Of a stretch of 64,000 nucleotides of DNA, positions 1-7,823 are shown in pieces. This stretch comes from an uncultured Acetobacteroides sp. (GTDB lineage: Bacteria > Bacteroidota > Bacteroidia > Bacteroidales > ZOR0009). The notes beneath the pieces were generated by a model. That model did not search any database. It saw nothing but the letters and a program-made list of their open reading frames with translations, and was not told the origin of the DNA. The stretch is from assembly GCF_963678165.1 (NCBI RefSeq), contig NZ_OY782755.1, positions 558,001 to 622,000 on the forward strand, given 5' to 3'. A program made the translations under genes and the position numbers. The first letter of the stretch is position 1. Each line of letters starts with the position of its first letter.

Positions 1-147
1 ATCGAGGGGTTGCAAGGCCTACTTGAGGGGTCGTGAGGCCTCATCGAGGGGTTGCAAGGCCTACTTGAGGGATCGTGAGGCCTCCTTGAGGGGTTGCGTG
101 GCCTCTTCGAGGGGGCGCGACCCTTGCTTTAGGGGGTCGTGACCCCT
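1..147. repeat. 21-bp tandem repeat array
   Basis: Seven consecutive 21-bp units start at the window edge, so the array may continue to the left. Each unit is close to CTTGAGGGGT, then a variable GTGA or GCAA core, then GGCCT. Units 1 and 3 are identical; units 6 and 7 are the most diverged. The array lies just past the terminator of the leftward gene that follows. It has no plausible start codon and is probably non-coding. Confidence 0.85.
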
Positions 148-166
148 TTGGGGTATGGCGCGGAGC

Positions 167-195
167 AAAAAAAGGAGGGTGTACCCTCCTTTTTG
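167..195 (-). terminator. Rho-independent terminator
   Basis: AAAGGAGGGT and ACCCTCCTTT are complementary arms separated by only a few bases and flanked by A and T runs. It lies directly downstream of the leftward gene at 207-683 and fits as its terminator. Confidence 0.8.
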
Positions 196-206
196 GTGCT
201 GTACCG

Positions 207-683
207 CTACTTGGTAGGCGGTTTTGTCGTAGCCTTCGCCTTCTGTCCGGGGAAGCGCGTGCGTAAATCCTCGTAGATGGTTTGCGCCCCGGGAGCGTTG
301 CGCTTGGCGGCTTCCTTTACCGAGTTGTAGTAGGCCAGCGCCACCTCCATAGCCTCGAAGCCAGCCTGCATGGCCGTATCGTTCAACGAATCGGTGAGGA
401 TGTTGCTCACCCTAAGCATCTGATTGATGTTTGACCACAAGCTAAAGTCGCGGTTGGCTTCAACTTTGTTGATGTACGATGGTAGATACTCTGGGTTGGT
501 TCCGATGTAGTCGTACGTTTTCGTGGCAAACGAAATCGATTTTTCGCCAAGGTGCGTGCCCGAAAGGCGCTCTTCGGGAGTTAGGCTGATGAGCCAAGGG
601 TACTTGGCCTTGATGGCCTCGATGTCCTTCTTGAAGTCCGCCATCATCAGGTCGGTGATTTCTGCTGAAACCTTGTTGTTCAT
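207..683 (-). CDS. hypothetical protein, 158 aa
   Basis: I do not recognise this family. It is a soluble, probably mostly helical protein with no signal peptide or membrane segment. The C-terminus (about residues 140-158) is a basic, Lys/Thr/Pro-rich tail. A promoter-like box lies upstream (736-743 on the minus strand) and a good hairpin terminator downstream, so it appears to be a single-gene unit. It resembles the 240-residue protein at 21910-22632 in general character (cytoplasmic, helical, charged tail, repeat-rich surroundings), but I cannot show homology by eye. Confidence 0.75.
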   Translation of the reverse strand: MNNKVSAEITDLMMADFKKDIEAIKAKYPWLISLTPEERLSGTHLGEKSISFATKTYDYIGTNPEYLPSYINKVEANRDFSLWSNINQMLRVSNILTDSLNDTAMQAGFEAMEVALAYYNSVKEAAKRNAPGAQTIYEDLRTRFPGQKAKATTKPPTK

Positions 684-735
684 AGTAAAATAGATTTGTT
701 TGTTGTGTCAGGTTTTAAAAATAGCGTATCGGCAT

Positions 736-743
736 CAAAATTA
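736..743 (-). promoter_or_regulatory. Bacteroidota-type -7 box
   Basis: On the minus strand this reads TAATTTTG, matching the TAnnTTTG -7 consensus of the Bacteroidota primary sigma factor. It is about 50 bases upstream of the start at 683. No clear -33 TTTG is visible at the expected distance. Confidence 0.4.
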
Positions 744-821
744 GCAGATGTTGGCTTACGAAGGCATTTGTTAGCAGCAATTAAGCTATAAAATGTAAAT
801 TCTAGGCTGTTTTTTCGGATT

Positions 822-1589
822 CTACCGCTCCTCGGCCAGCTCGTTGCAGGCTAGGGTGGCCGCCACCTCCGAGAGGATGGAGGCGAAGCCGGCCAGCGCC
901 AAGCCGACGAACGGAATGGTGGTAAGCAGCATGTACCCGGCGCCCAGCCCAACGGCGGCGCCCCTGTGGCGCCTCACCAGGGCGATGCTCTGGCGCACTG
1001 TGTAGCGGCGGCGCTCCAGCGTGTAGTCCATAAACGCGAAGCCGTAGTAGTAGGCGGCCACCCCGAACAGGACAAAGGGTACCAGAAAGCCTACCGCCGG
1101 GATGAGCCCCACCAGGAATAGCGCCGCGGTAAGGCCAACCTCTACGGCAAGGTTGCGCAGGGCGATGCGGATGCCGCGAACGATGTCGCTCAGGAGCTCG
1201 CCCAGGCGGAAGGGGTAGCTGCGGCCGGTGAGGTGCGCCTCCACCCGCTCGGAGATGTAGGCCAGCAGCGGCGATAGGAGTATCAGCAGCACCGTGCCCC
1301 CGACGTACACCATCACGAAGAACAGCGATAGCCATACGATGAAGGCCGATAGCGTGCGGATCAGGCCGGCTAGCCAGCCGTTGCCCATCGAGAAGGGAAT
1401 GATATCTCGAAACCAGTCCGTCGCATGGGCTGTGAGGTGGTAGGCCAGATTGCCGCCCACCCAAAGGTTGAGCAGCAGGATCAGCAGCGGAACGGCAAAT
1501 ACCCAGCCCAGCTTGCAGGCGGATATGGTACGAAACGATTGGGCGTAGCCGCGGAACGCGAGGCCAAGCCCGGCAAAAAAGTGTCTCAT
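822..1589 (-). CDS. EI24 / CysZ-like integral membrane protein
   Basis: A 255-residue polytopic membrane protein. Hydrophobic segments lie around residues 27-50, 77-120, 150-185 and 212-240, a layout typical of the EI24/CysZ family. CysZ proteins in Proteobacteria help import sulfate, but most Bacteroidota members have no assigned substrate, and no sulfate-assimilation gene lies nearby. Start: the ATG at 1587-1589 precedes a short amphipathic N-terminus, as usual in the family. It is downstream of, and close to, two CDGSH iron-sulfur genes on the same strand and may be co-transcribed with them. Family assignment is from overall pattern, not a diagnostic motif. Confidence 0.7.
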   Translation of the reverse strand: MRHFFAGLGLAFRGYAQSFRTISACKLGWVFAVPLLILLLNLWVGGNLAYHLTAHATDWFRDIIPFSMGNGWLAGLIRTLSAFIVWLSLFFVMVYVGGTVLLILLSPLLAYISERVEAHLTGRSYPFRLGELLSDIVRGIRIALRNLAVEVGLTAALFLVGLIPAVGFLVPFVLFGVAAYYYGFAFMDYTLERRRYTVRQSIALVRRHRGAAVGLGAGYMLLTTIPFVGLALAGFASILSEVAATLACNELAEER

Positions 1590-1613
1590 CAGGTTGGTTA
1601 GGTTTTGGAGGGG

Positions 1614-1811
1614 TTACTTCTTGTGCGTGCCGTCGCAGAGCGGCATGTGCTGCGAGCGGCCGCACCCGCAGATCTTTACCAGGTTATCCGTTACCGGCAG
1701 CTTTGCCCCCGAGGAGTCAACGAGCTCGAAGCAGCCCTCGATGCGGATGGGCCCCCGCCCGTTGATGGTGACGGTGGCCGCAGGCTCGGCCGCTTTCTTT
1801 TGGTCTTCCAT
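1614..1811 (-). CDS. CDGSH iron-sulfur domain protein (short)
   Basis: A 65-residue protein with the full CDGSH [2Fe-2S] motif near the C-terminus. Ligands are C48, C50, C59 and H63 (the 3-Cys/1-His set) in the form CGCGRS...PLCDGTH. These proteins bind a redox-active, pH-sensitive cluster and are thought to act in electron or cluster transfer. No signal peptide is present, so it should be cytoplasmic. The next upstream gene on the same strand (1902-2387) also carries a CDGSH domain, so two related cluster proteins are adjacent. The long gene-like readings on other frames here are shadows. Confidence 0.9.
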   Translation of the reverse strand: MEDQKKAAEPAATVTINGRGPIRIEGCFELVDSSGAKLPVTDNLVKICGCGRSQHMPLCDGTHKK

Positions 1812-1901
1812 GAGATGGTGGATGTAAGATATTAGACGTTAGATGTTAGATTTTTGATGCTAGATGTTGGGCGCAGGCTCTTGCTGCACCCGACTCGCGG
1901 C

Positions 1902-2387
1902 TTACCCTTCGAACCCAACCTTAAAGTGGGAGCCATCGCAGAAGGGCATGCCTCCGCTCTGGCCGCAGCGGCAGAACGAGGCCATCTGCAGGCGCTTCAT
2001 CTCCTTGCCGTCGGGCCCAACGATGCGGAACGAGCCCGACACCAGCAGCGGCCCGTTGCGCATGATACGGGCGCAAACCGGGTCGGGCTTCGGCAGGCGG
2101 GCGAACTCCACCTCCAGGCTCTCCATGTCGCGCTCCACCTTGGGCGATGTCTCGGCATCGTTCTTCGCCCCATCGTTCCAGCTGAAGGTGAGGGCGCGGG
2201 TGGGGCAGCGGTTGACGATATCGATGATGGCCTCGGTGGAGGCACCGCTCATATCTACCCATGGTCGCTTGCGGGGGTTAAACACCGCGAATAGCTCGGT
2301 GAAGCAGATGGAGGCGTGTACGCATTCCGCTGGGCGCCAGTACACGGTGATCTCGCCGTTGGTATACTTTCGATTATCCTTATCCAT
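1902..2387 (-). CDS. Fer4_19 + CDGSH double iron-sulfur protein (YjdI-like)
   Basis: Using the ATG at 2385-2387 this is 161 residues; a longer in-frame upstream extension has no family support. The N-terminal half is a YjdI-like Fer4_19 domain with the spaced cysteines C22, C28 and C61. The C-terminal half is a CDGSH domain with C139, C141, C150 and H154. The protein therefore likely carries two separate clusters. This fusion is widespread in Bacteroidota and its physiological role is unknown. It is transcribed leftward with the short CDGSH gene about 90 bases downstream. Confidence 0.88.
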   Translation of the reverse strand: MDKDNRKYTNGEITVYWRPAECVHASICFTELFAVFNPRKRPWVDMSGASTEAIIDIVNRCPTRALTFSWNDGAKNDAETSPKVERDMESLEVEFARLPKPDPVCARIMRNGPLLVSGSFRIVGPDGKEMKRLQMASFCRCGQSGGMPFCDGSHFKVGFEG

Positions 2388-2528
2388 TTTGATCGTATTT
2401 AATATTAGATAGGAATAGCTTGTGGCTGAGCCAACCAAATTACTCAACAATTACTACTTTTACAACGTTTAAAGTGCAGATCCGAGTAGCGGAACATTTT
2501 AGCGAAGAGAGACGTAAACGAGCGAGTT

Positions 2529-3131
2529 ATGGGAAAGCGTGTTTTAAGGATATCGATGCTGCTGGTGATGCTGCTGGGCGCCAAGGTGGGCCTAGCGCAG
2601 GACGACTCGTTTACCATCCCCAACAAGGTGGTGGTCGATGGCGATACGCTGGCCAACCTCACCATCGGCAAGATCTACATCTTCCCCTGGCATAAGTTCA
2701 AGAAGCACCGCGACGAGGAGAAGTACCGCCGCCTGATCCTCAACCTGAAGAAGGTGTACCCCTACGCCATCATGGCCCGCGACATGCTGATGAGCATGGA
2801 GGCCGACGTAGCCAAAATAAAGGGCAAAAAGGAGCGCGAGAAGTACATTAAGGATGCCGAGGATAGGCTCCGAGCCCAGTTCGAGGCGCCGCTCAAGCAC
2901 CTCTCCATCTCGCAGGGCAAGCTGCTCCTCAAGCTCATCGACCGCGAAACGGGCCGCACCTCCTACAGCATCGTCAAGGAGCTGCGCGGCACCTTCTCGG
3001 CCTTCTGCTGGCAGTCGCTGGCGCGGCTGTTCGGGTCGAACATGAAGTCGACCTTCGACGAGAATGGCGAGGACAAGTACCTGAACCGCCTAATCCTGAT
3101 GTACGAAAACGGGCAGCTCTACGACGTATAG
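2529..3131 (+). CDS. DUF4294 domain-containing secreted protein
   Basis: A 200-residue protein with a cleavable signal peptide (about residues 1-23, ending in a GLAQ-type site). The rest is rich in charged helices, with the conserved DGDT segment near residue 37 and the YRRLILNLKKVYPYA stretch near residues 66-80 that mark DUF4294. This Bacteroidota-restricted family has no known function; the signal predicts a periplasmic location. It faces the CDGSH genes divergently and converges on the thioesterase gene, sharing a hairpin with it. Confidence 0.85.
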   Translation: MGKRVLRISMLLVMLLGAKVGLAQDDSFTIPNKVVVDGDTLANLTIGKIYIFPWHKFKKHRDEEKYRRLILNLKKVYPYAIMARDMLMSMEADVAKIKGKKEREKYIKDAEDRLRAQFEAPLKHLSISQGKLLLKLIDRETGRTSYSIVKELRGTFSAFCWQSLARLFGSNMKSTFDENGEDKYLNRLILMYENGQLYDV

Positions 3132-3138
3132 CATACCG

Positions 3139-3170
3139 AAAAAGGTGAGCCGAAACGCTCGCCTCTTTTA
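3139..3170. terminator. bidirectional terminator
   Basis: GGTGAGC and GCTCGCC form a 7-bp stem (one G-U pair) around CGAAAC, with an A-run on the left and a T-run on the right. It sits between the convergent genes ending at 3131 and 3174 and can serve both. Confidence 0.7.
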
Positions 3171-3173
3171 TTT

Positions 3174-3587
3174 CTACTCGAAGCGGTAGCCCTTAAGCCG
3201 TAGCGCCTCCTCGAAGATGGTTGGCGCAATGGGGCGGCCATTCTTGGTTAAAACGGCAAACACCTTTGCCTTAATGGCCGGCTTCCCGTCGGCTTTTTTT
3301 ATGATATCCTGGTTGAAGACAAATCGGACGTTCCCCTCCTTGTGCATGGTGAGCTTAACCGTAAAGCGGTCGTCGGGGCGCAGCGACTGCTTGTAGTCCA
3401 TCTCCACCCGTATCACCACCGCATCGATACCCTCGTTGTGCAGCTGGGCGAAGTTGAGGCCAACCTCCTGCAAAAACTGGTGGCGGCAGTGCTCGAGGTA
3501 GTTCTGGTAAACGGCGTTGTTTACAATCCCCTGAATGTCGCACTCGTAGTCGCGCACCTGCATCTCTAGCTCGTAAACCTGATCCAT
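3174..3587 (-). CDS. acyl-CoA thioesterase, 4-hydroxybenzoyl-CoA/YbgC hotdog family
   Basis: A 137-residue single hotdog-fold protein. The N-terminal motif DYECDIQGIVNNAVY contains the catalytic-type Asp (D17) followed by the G-x-V-N-N-x-x-Y helix start seen in YbgC/4HBT enzymes. These hydrolyse acyl-CoA (or acyl-ACP) thioesters; the substrate here cannot be read from sequence. The length is normal for the family. It stands alone, converging on DUF4294. Confidence 0.88.
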   Translation of the reverse strand: MDQVYELEMQVRDYECDIQGIVNNAVYQNYLEHCRHQFLQEVGLNFAQLHNEGIDAVVIRVEMDYKQSLRPDDRFTVKLTMHKEGNVRFVFNQDIIKKADGKPAIKAKVFAVLTKNGRPIAPTIFEEALRLKGYRFE

Positions 3588-3952
3588 ATCGTCATTAAGT
3601 TATTTGGGCAAAAGTAGCATTTATTGGGCGAGTAGGGGAGAATTTCGCTTTTAGGGTTTTAGTATGATGGTTGACTTTCTATACCAAATGGGATGGGGCA
3701 AAAAGTGTATTTTTCAGAAGCAAATGTGTTGATAGGAACTACTTCTGCACTATTGGAACTGGTTATCCTCCCGCTTGGCGGGAGGTAGGGGTGGGTTAGG
3801 AACGCAAAGACTAGCAATGGTTATTTAAACGAGAAAACTCACCTTGCATATTCTTCGATATGCGAGCAGCCTCAATAGGGATAACAAAAAAAGCCCTGAC
3901 GGTATCGAGTACCGTCAGGGCTGCCTAGTAAGTATGAATGGAGCAGTATGCT
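3588..3952. repeat. gene-free stretch with a dispersed palindrome
   Basis: No gene is seen. At 3763-3797 lies a copy of a dispersed palindromic element: TTATCCTCCC, a short loop, GGGAGG, then a TAGGGGTGGGTT tail. Similar copies occur at 15685, 15814, 57187, 57274, 62489 and 62694. The stretch ends in the terminator at 3885-3922. Confidence 0.75.
3885..3922 (-). terminator. strong Rho-independent terminator
   Basis: A perfect 13-bp stem (AGCCCTGACGGTA with its complement) around TCGAG. On the minus strand it is followed by a run of eight T. It terminates the leftward cassette ending with the M16 gene at 3953. Confidence 0.92.
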
Positions 3953-6763
3953 CTACTTCTTTTCCACACCCTTCATGATTACATCAACCTCGTTCTTTTG
4001 GGCAAATAGCTTTGCCGCAAACTCCTTGATGTCGTTGGTGGTGATGGCCTTGATCTTGGCATCGTAACCGTTTTGGTTGTCGATTCCCAAGGTGTAGTAG
4101 GTGTCAATCGCATCTAGCCAGTGGCCGTTGTCGCGTTGAGCCTCGGTGTAGTTCTTAAGCATGTACTCCTTCACCTTGTTCAGGTTCTCGGCCGAAGGGC
4201 CGTCCTTTATTAGCTCGTCGAGACCAGCCTTTGCCTTTGCCGAAAGACGATCAACCTGCTTAGGATCGGTGTCGAATCTAATCCTAAAGGTGTACGAGCC
4301 GTAGGGGTAGCGGCTAACGTTTCCGCCTACCTGTACGCCGTAGGTTCCGCCCTCGTCTTCTCTGATCGTTTTGGTGTAAACGATGTTCATGATCTGGCTA
4401 AGGATGCTCATCTTAATTCTGTTGTCCACGCTGTAGTCAACCTTTCCGGTGTAGGTGGCCGATACGGTAGCCTTAGGCGTTTTCATCTCCTTTTCGAAGA
4501 TGTTCTTGTACTCGCCCTTGCGAGGGTACATCTTCACATCGCGGAAGGTTTCCTTCTTGCCATTGCCAGGAAGCGAGGCGATGTACTGCTCAACCATTGG
4601 CTTCAGCGTTTTCTCGTCGATGTTGCCCACGAAGGTAAAGGTGAAGTCGCCGATATTGGCAAAGCGTTGCTTGTAGATCTCTAGGCAGCGGGCGTAGTCG
4701 ATCTTATCCATCATGGCGGCGGTCATACGCTGCGCACGGGGATGCTTTCCGTAAAGAGCGGCGGTAACCGAGTCGCTGAATGCGACCATGGGCTGAGCCT
4801 CCATGTTGGCCAACATGGCCTTCGTGCGCGATACGAACGATTGGAATGCTTCGTTGTCGGTACGTGGTGCGGTTACGGTAAGGTAGGTGAGCTGCATCAT
4901 GGTCTCAAGGTCTTTGGGCGAGCAGCTGCCGTTAAGCCCTTCCATTTCGGTACCCACCGAGGCCGAAACTTCAGCTTTCTTGCCGGCAAGCATCTTAGGA
5001 AGGTCAATAGCGCTGAAGCTGCCAATACCGCCAAGCGCTATAACATCGTTTAGGGCCTTAAGGTTGGTGGCCTCCTTGTCGTCAACCAACGAGTTACCCC
5101 CCATCGACGTGGCGGTAAACATGATTTCGTCTTCCTTAAAGTCGGTTTTCTTTACCAGCACCTTGGCGCCGTTCGAAAGGGTCCAGATGGTTTCGCCAAA
5201 CTTAGCTCCCTTTTCTTCCTTAACCACTTTGCCGGCTTTTGGAAGAACTTTAATAAGGGGCTCGTTGGAAACCTTATCCACGTAGGCGGTTACGTTTTCG
5301 GTACGTGCCTTGTTAAAGATGGCAACGGCCTCCTCCTTGGTTGGGTAGGTGATGCCGTCCTTTTGTGGGCCATTGATGGCGATAACCACATTCTTTTCTC
5401 CAATAATCTCGGCGGCATACTTGTTAACCTGCTCTAGAGGGAGCATCTTGCTAACCTGTTGGAAAATGGTGTACTCTGTTTCGATGCCAGGGATTGGGGA
5501 GTCGCTAATGAAGTTTTCGAGGTACTGGTTTACGTAGTATCTATTCTTCTGCTTCTCGCGATCCTTAAACTCGTTCTCCACCTTGCGGAGGAAGTTGCTC
5601 TTGGCTCTCTCGTACTCGCCTGCGGTGAATCCGAACTTGCGAACGCGCTCGGCTTCGTTAGCTAGGGTAGCAAGTGCAGCGGCCGTTTTGCCGGTCTTGG
5701 CTAGGGCAACGGTGCTAAAGGCATCTTTGGTATTCGATATCATGAATTTGCCGTCGTTGCAGCCAGCATAGGCGAATGGAGCATCTGCCTTTTGGCCGAG
5801 TTCTTCGAGACGGGAGTTGAGCATATTCTGTGTTAGCTCGCTTAGGTAGTAGTTCATTAGGCCAGCAACGGTTGGGCGTAGCTCCTTAGGCATCAAGTCG
5901 CGCTTGTACATTACGCGGATAATTTCTTGTGGAGCCTCGGGGTCGGTTGCGATGCTTACGATTGGGGCATCGTTATCCTTAACCTCGAATTCTGTACGCT
6001 CGGCGGGATTAACGGGCTTTGCAATGTCGGCAAACATGCTCTTGAGCTTGGCCTCCACCTTATCCACGTCAATATCTCCGACAATAACGAGCCCTTGAAG
6101 GTCTGGACGATACCACTTGTGGTAGTAGTCCTTAATCTCCTGGTACTTGAAATTGTCAATCACCGACATTAACCCGATAGGGGAACGTTTGGCGTACTGC
6201 CCATCGCCGTAAACATCGGCAAACATCTTTTCCGACATGCGGGATTGTGCATTGTTACGGGTTCTCCACTCCTCGTGGATCACACCGCGTTCTGCGTCAA
6301 TTTCCTTATCCTCTAACGAGATAAAACTCGACCAGTCGTGAAGGATAAGCAGGCAGCTGTCTAGCGAACCTTCGCGGGTTACAGGTGCGTTGTTAATGTT
6401 GTAAATAGTTTGGTCCCATCCTGTAGCGGCATTTAGGTTGGCTCCAAACTTAACGCCGATTGTCTCTAGGTAGTTAGGCATCTTTTTACCTGGGAAGTTC
6501 TTGGTTCCGTTAAAGGCCATATGCTCTAGGAAGTGGGCTAGCCCACGTTGGCTCTCTTCCTCAAGGATAGAACCTACCTTTTGGGCGATGTAGAAGTCGG
6601 CCTGCCCCTTTGGCTCCGCGTTGTGGCGGATGTAGTAGGTGAGGCCATTGTCTAGCTTACCTACACGAACCTTAGGGTCGGTGGGCAGCGTTGGCATCTG
6701 CTGTGCTAGCGCAGGTAGGCATAAAAGGGCTACCATTAAAAGCACTAAGCTGGTTTTTCTCAT
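3953..6763 (-). CDS. M16 family zinc metallopeptidase (copy 1)
   Basis: A 936-residue secreted peptidase with a signal peptide at residues 1-21 (cleavage likely after ALA). The inverted zinc motif HFLEH lies at residues 77-81 and the third ligand E158 falls exactly 76 residues later, as expected for M16. The length fits a PqqL-like protein of two ~450-residue halves, the second being catalytically silent. It is likely periplasmic or envelope-bound and degrades peptides of unknown origin. It is the last gene of a DUF2975-HTH-M16 cassette and is closely related to copy 2 (7824-10640): the first 100 residues are almost identical and both have the same zinc residues. Confidence 0.92.
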   Translation of the reverse strand: MRKTSLVLLMVALLCLPALAQQMPTLPTDPKVRVGKLDNGLTYYIRHNAEPKGQADFYIAQKVGSILEEESQRGLAHFLEHMAFNGTKNFPGKKMPNYLETIGVKFGANLNAATGWDQTIYNINNAPVTREGSLDSCLLILHDWSSFISLEDKEIDAERGVIHEEWRTRNNAQSRMSEKMFADVYGDGQYAKRSPIGLMSVIDNFKYQEIKDYYHKWYRPDLQGLVIVGDIDVDKVEAKLKSMFADIAKPVNPAERTEFEVKDNDAPIVSIATDPEAPQEIIRVMYKRDLMPKELRPTVAGLMNYYLSELTQNMLNSRLEELGQKADAPFAYAGCNDGKFMISNTKDAFSTVALAKTGKTAAALATLANEAERVRKFGFTAGEYERAKSNFLRKVENEFKDREKQKNRYYVNQYLENFISDSPIPGIETEYTIFQQVSKMLPLEQVNKYAAEIIGEKNVVIAINGPQKDGITYPTKEEAVAIFNKARTENVTAYVDKVSNEPLIKVLPKAGKVVKEEKGAKFGETIWTLSNGAKVLVKKTDFKEDEIMFTATSMGGNSLVDDKEATNLKALNDVIALGGIGSFSAIDLPKMLAGKKAEVSASVGTEMEGLNGSCSPKDLETMMQLTYLTVTAPRTDNEAFQSFVSRTKAMLANMEAQPMVAFSDSVTAALYGKHPRAQRMTAAMMDKIDYARCLEIYKQRFANIGDFTFTFVGNIDEKTLKPMVEQYIASLPGNGKKETFRDVKMYPRKGEYKNIFEKEMKTPKATVSATYTGKVDYSVDNRIKMSILSQIMNIVYTKTIREDEGGTYGVQVGGNVSRYPYGSYTFRIRFDTDPKQVDRLSAKAKAGLDELIKDGPSAENLNKVKEYMLKNYTEAQRDNGHWLDAIDTYYTLGIDNQNGYDAKIKAITTNDIKEFAAKLFAQKNEVDVIMKGVEKK

Positions 6764-6802
6764 AAAAAATACTTGTTTGTTAATGTTGAATGTGCGATCA
6801 CT

Positions 6803-7009
6803 TTACTCAGGTTGATACTCTAGGATGTCGCCAGGCTGGCAGTCGAGCTCCTTGCAGAGTGCTTCCAACGTGCTAAAGCGAATGGCTTTGGCTTTACCTG
6901 TTTTTAGGATGGAGAGATTTGCTTGGGTAATCCCCACCCTGTCGGCCAGGTCGCCTAGCGATATCTTTCGCTTTGCCATAACGACATCGAGGTTAACTAC
7001 AATTGGCAT
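6803..7009 (-). CDS. small XRE/Cro-type HTH regulator (copy 1)
   Basis: A 68-residue protein that is almost entirely one helix-turn-helix domain (about residues 10-60). The recognition region is near GITQANLSILKTGKAKAI. This is the YozG-like group often encoded directly next to a DUF2975 membrane protein. Only 2 bases separate it from the DUF2975 stop, so translation is probably coupled. It is nearly identical to copy 2 at 10680-10886, so both probably bind the same operator. Direct repression of its own promoter is inference. Confidence 0.92.
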   Translation of the reverse strand: MPIVVNLDVVMAKRKISLGDLADRVGITQANLSILKTGKAKAIRFSTLEALCKELDCQPGDILEYQPE

Positions 7010-7011
7010 TA

Positions 7012-7644
7012 TTAGATGGTTAATTCTTGCTCTTCGCGGATACGGTTGGCTACTACCAGCACTTCGGCAAATACCAGCAGCATTAGGCCTACAATGGTTT
7101 TAGTGTACGATATGTTGGCTACCATCTCGTAGCCATTTATGGTAACAATGGATTTTAAGTAGTAGAGGTATACATATTGTGATGCGATGGCTATTACGCC
7201 TTTGGCTATTAGGAGTAGGCCAATCGTTCGGATGCGGATAATGTTGTTGCGGGTAAGCACTTCGCCCCGGCTGAGCGAATTGGTGATCTTCCAGATGAGT
7301 ATGATCAGCCACACCAGAATTGCAAGAGCGGTAACGCTCATTACAATGTCGAGGATTATCCTTACGGTTGAGGTTGGGCTATTGTAGAGGGTTATGCTTG
7401 CGTTCGAAATGGTAACGAATACTTTGGAGCTGTTGTTGGTGCTTGCCGGAAATTCCTGAAAATCGGCCGTTGGGCGTAGTGACACAAAGTAGTAGTCGCC
7501 AGATACATTCTGCTTCTCGTAAGCCTTATCCGAATAGCTGGTGTCGTTAAATAGGCGGATGAAGTTGTCCGAGAATGAGAAGATGAGCAGCAGCGCAATG
7601 GCGACATTTAGTACTCGAACCCGTATCAGCAGATTTTTATCCAT
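7012..7644 (-). CDS. DUF2975 membrane protein (copy 1)
   Basis: With the ATG at 7642-7644 the protein is 210 residues and aligns end to end with copy 2; the longer in-frame reading upstream is not supported. Four hydrophobic segments are visible (about residues 10-30, 100-125, 145-168 and 180-200), with an extracytoplasmic loop between the first two. DUF2975 proteins have no proven function. Their constant pairing with a small HTH protein suggests a membrane sensor or anti-repressor. It heads copy 1 of the cassette and lies just downstream of copy 2's terminator. Confidence 0.88.
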   Translation of the reverse strand: MDKNLLIRVRVLNVAIALLLIFSFSDNFIRLFNDTSYSDKAYEKQNVSGDYYFVSLRPTADFQEFPASTNNSSKVFVTISNASITLYNSPTSTVRIILDIVMSVTALAILVWLIILIWKITNSLSRGEVLTRNNIIRIRTIGLLLIAKGVIAIASQYVYLYYLKSIVTINGYEMVANISYTKTIVGLMLLVFAEVLVVANRIREEQELTI

Positions 7645-7658
7645 AAACAATATAAATT

Positions 7659-7737
7659 TATCGAAATACAGGGCGTAAATATATTGTTTTTTTTGGCTAT
7701 CCCTTGGCTTTGCTCTTTTTTTCGATAGCCGGAAAAT
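7659..7737 (-). promoter_or_regulatory. degenerate operator/promoter region, cassette copy 1
   Basis: TATCGAA at 7659-7665 and TTCGATA at 7731-7737 are half-sites of the palindrome seen intact upstream of copy 2. Aligned with copy 2, the inner TTCGATA half is lost, and the -7 element reads TATATTTA (minus strand) instead of TATGTTTG. Copy 1 may therefore be weaker or differently controlled, or may depend on read-through from copy 2. Confidence 0.45.
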
Positions 7738-7756
7738 GTATTGCGGGCTATATAGC

Positions 7757-7790
7757 AAAAGCCCCGGCGAAATCACTTCCGTCGGGGCTT
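7757..7790 (-). terminator. putative terminator after M16 copy 2
   Basis: AAGCCCCG and CGGGGCTT form a stem between the end of M16 copy 2 and the start of cassette copy 1. The T-tract after it on the minus strand is short, so termination may be partial and allow read-through into copy 1. Confidence 0.6.
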
Positions 7791-7823
7791 GCCCTAATAA
7801 TATATGCTTAATATGGATGTTTA

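Noticed and set aside
1-147. CRISPR array at the left edge
   Set aside because: Units are contiguous with no unique spacers.
802-1665. Long plus/minus frames of 287 and 77 residues over the EI24 and CDGSH genes
   Set aside because: Arg/Pro/His-rich readings with no family pattern; they are shadows of GC-rich real genes.
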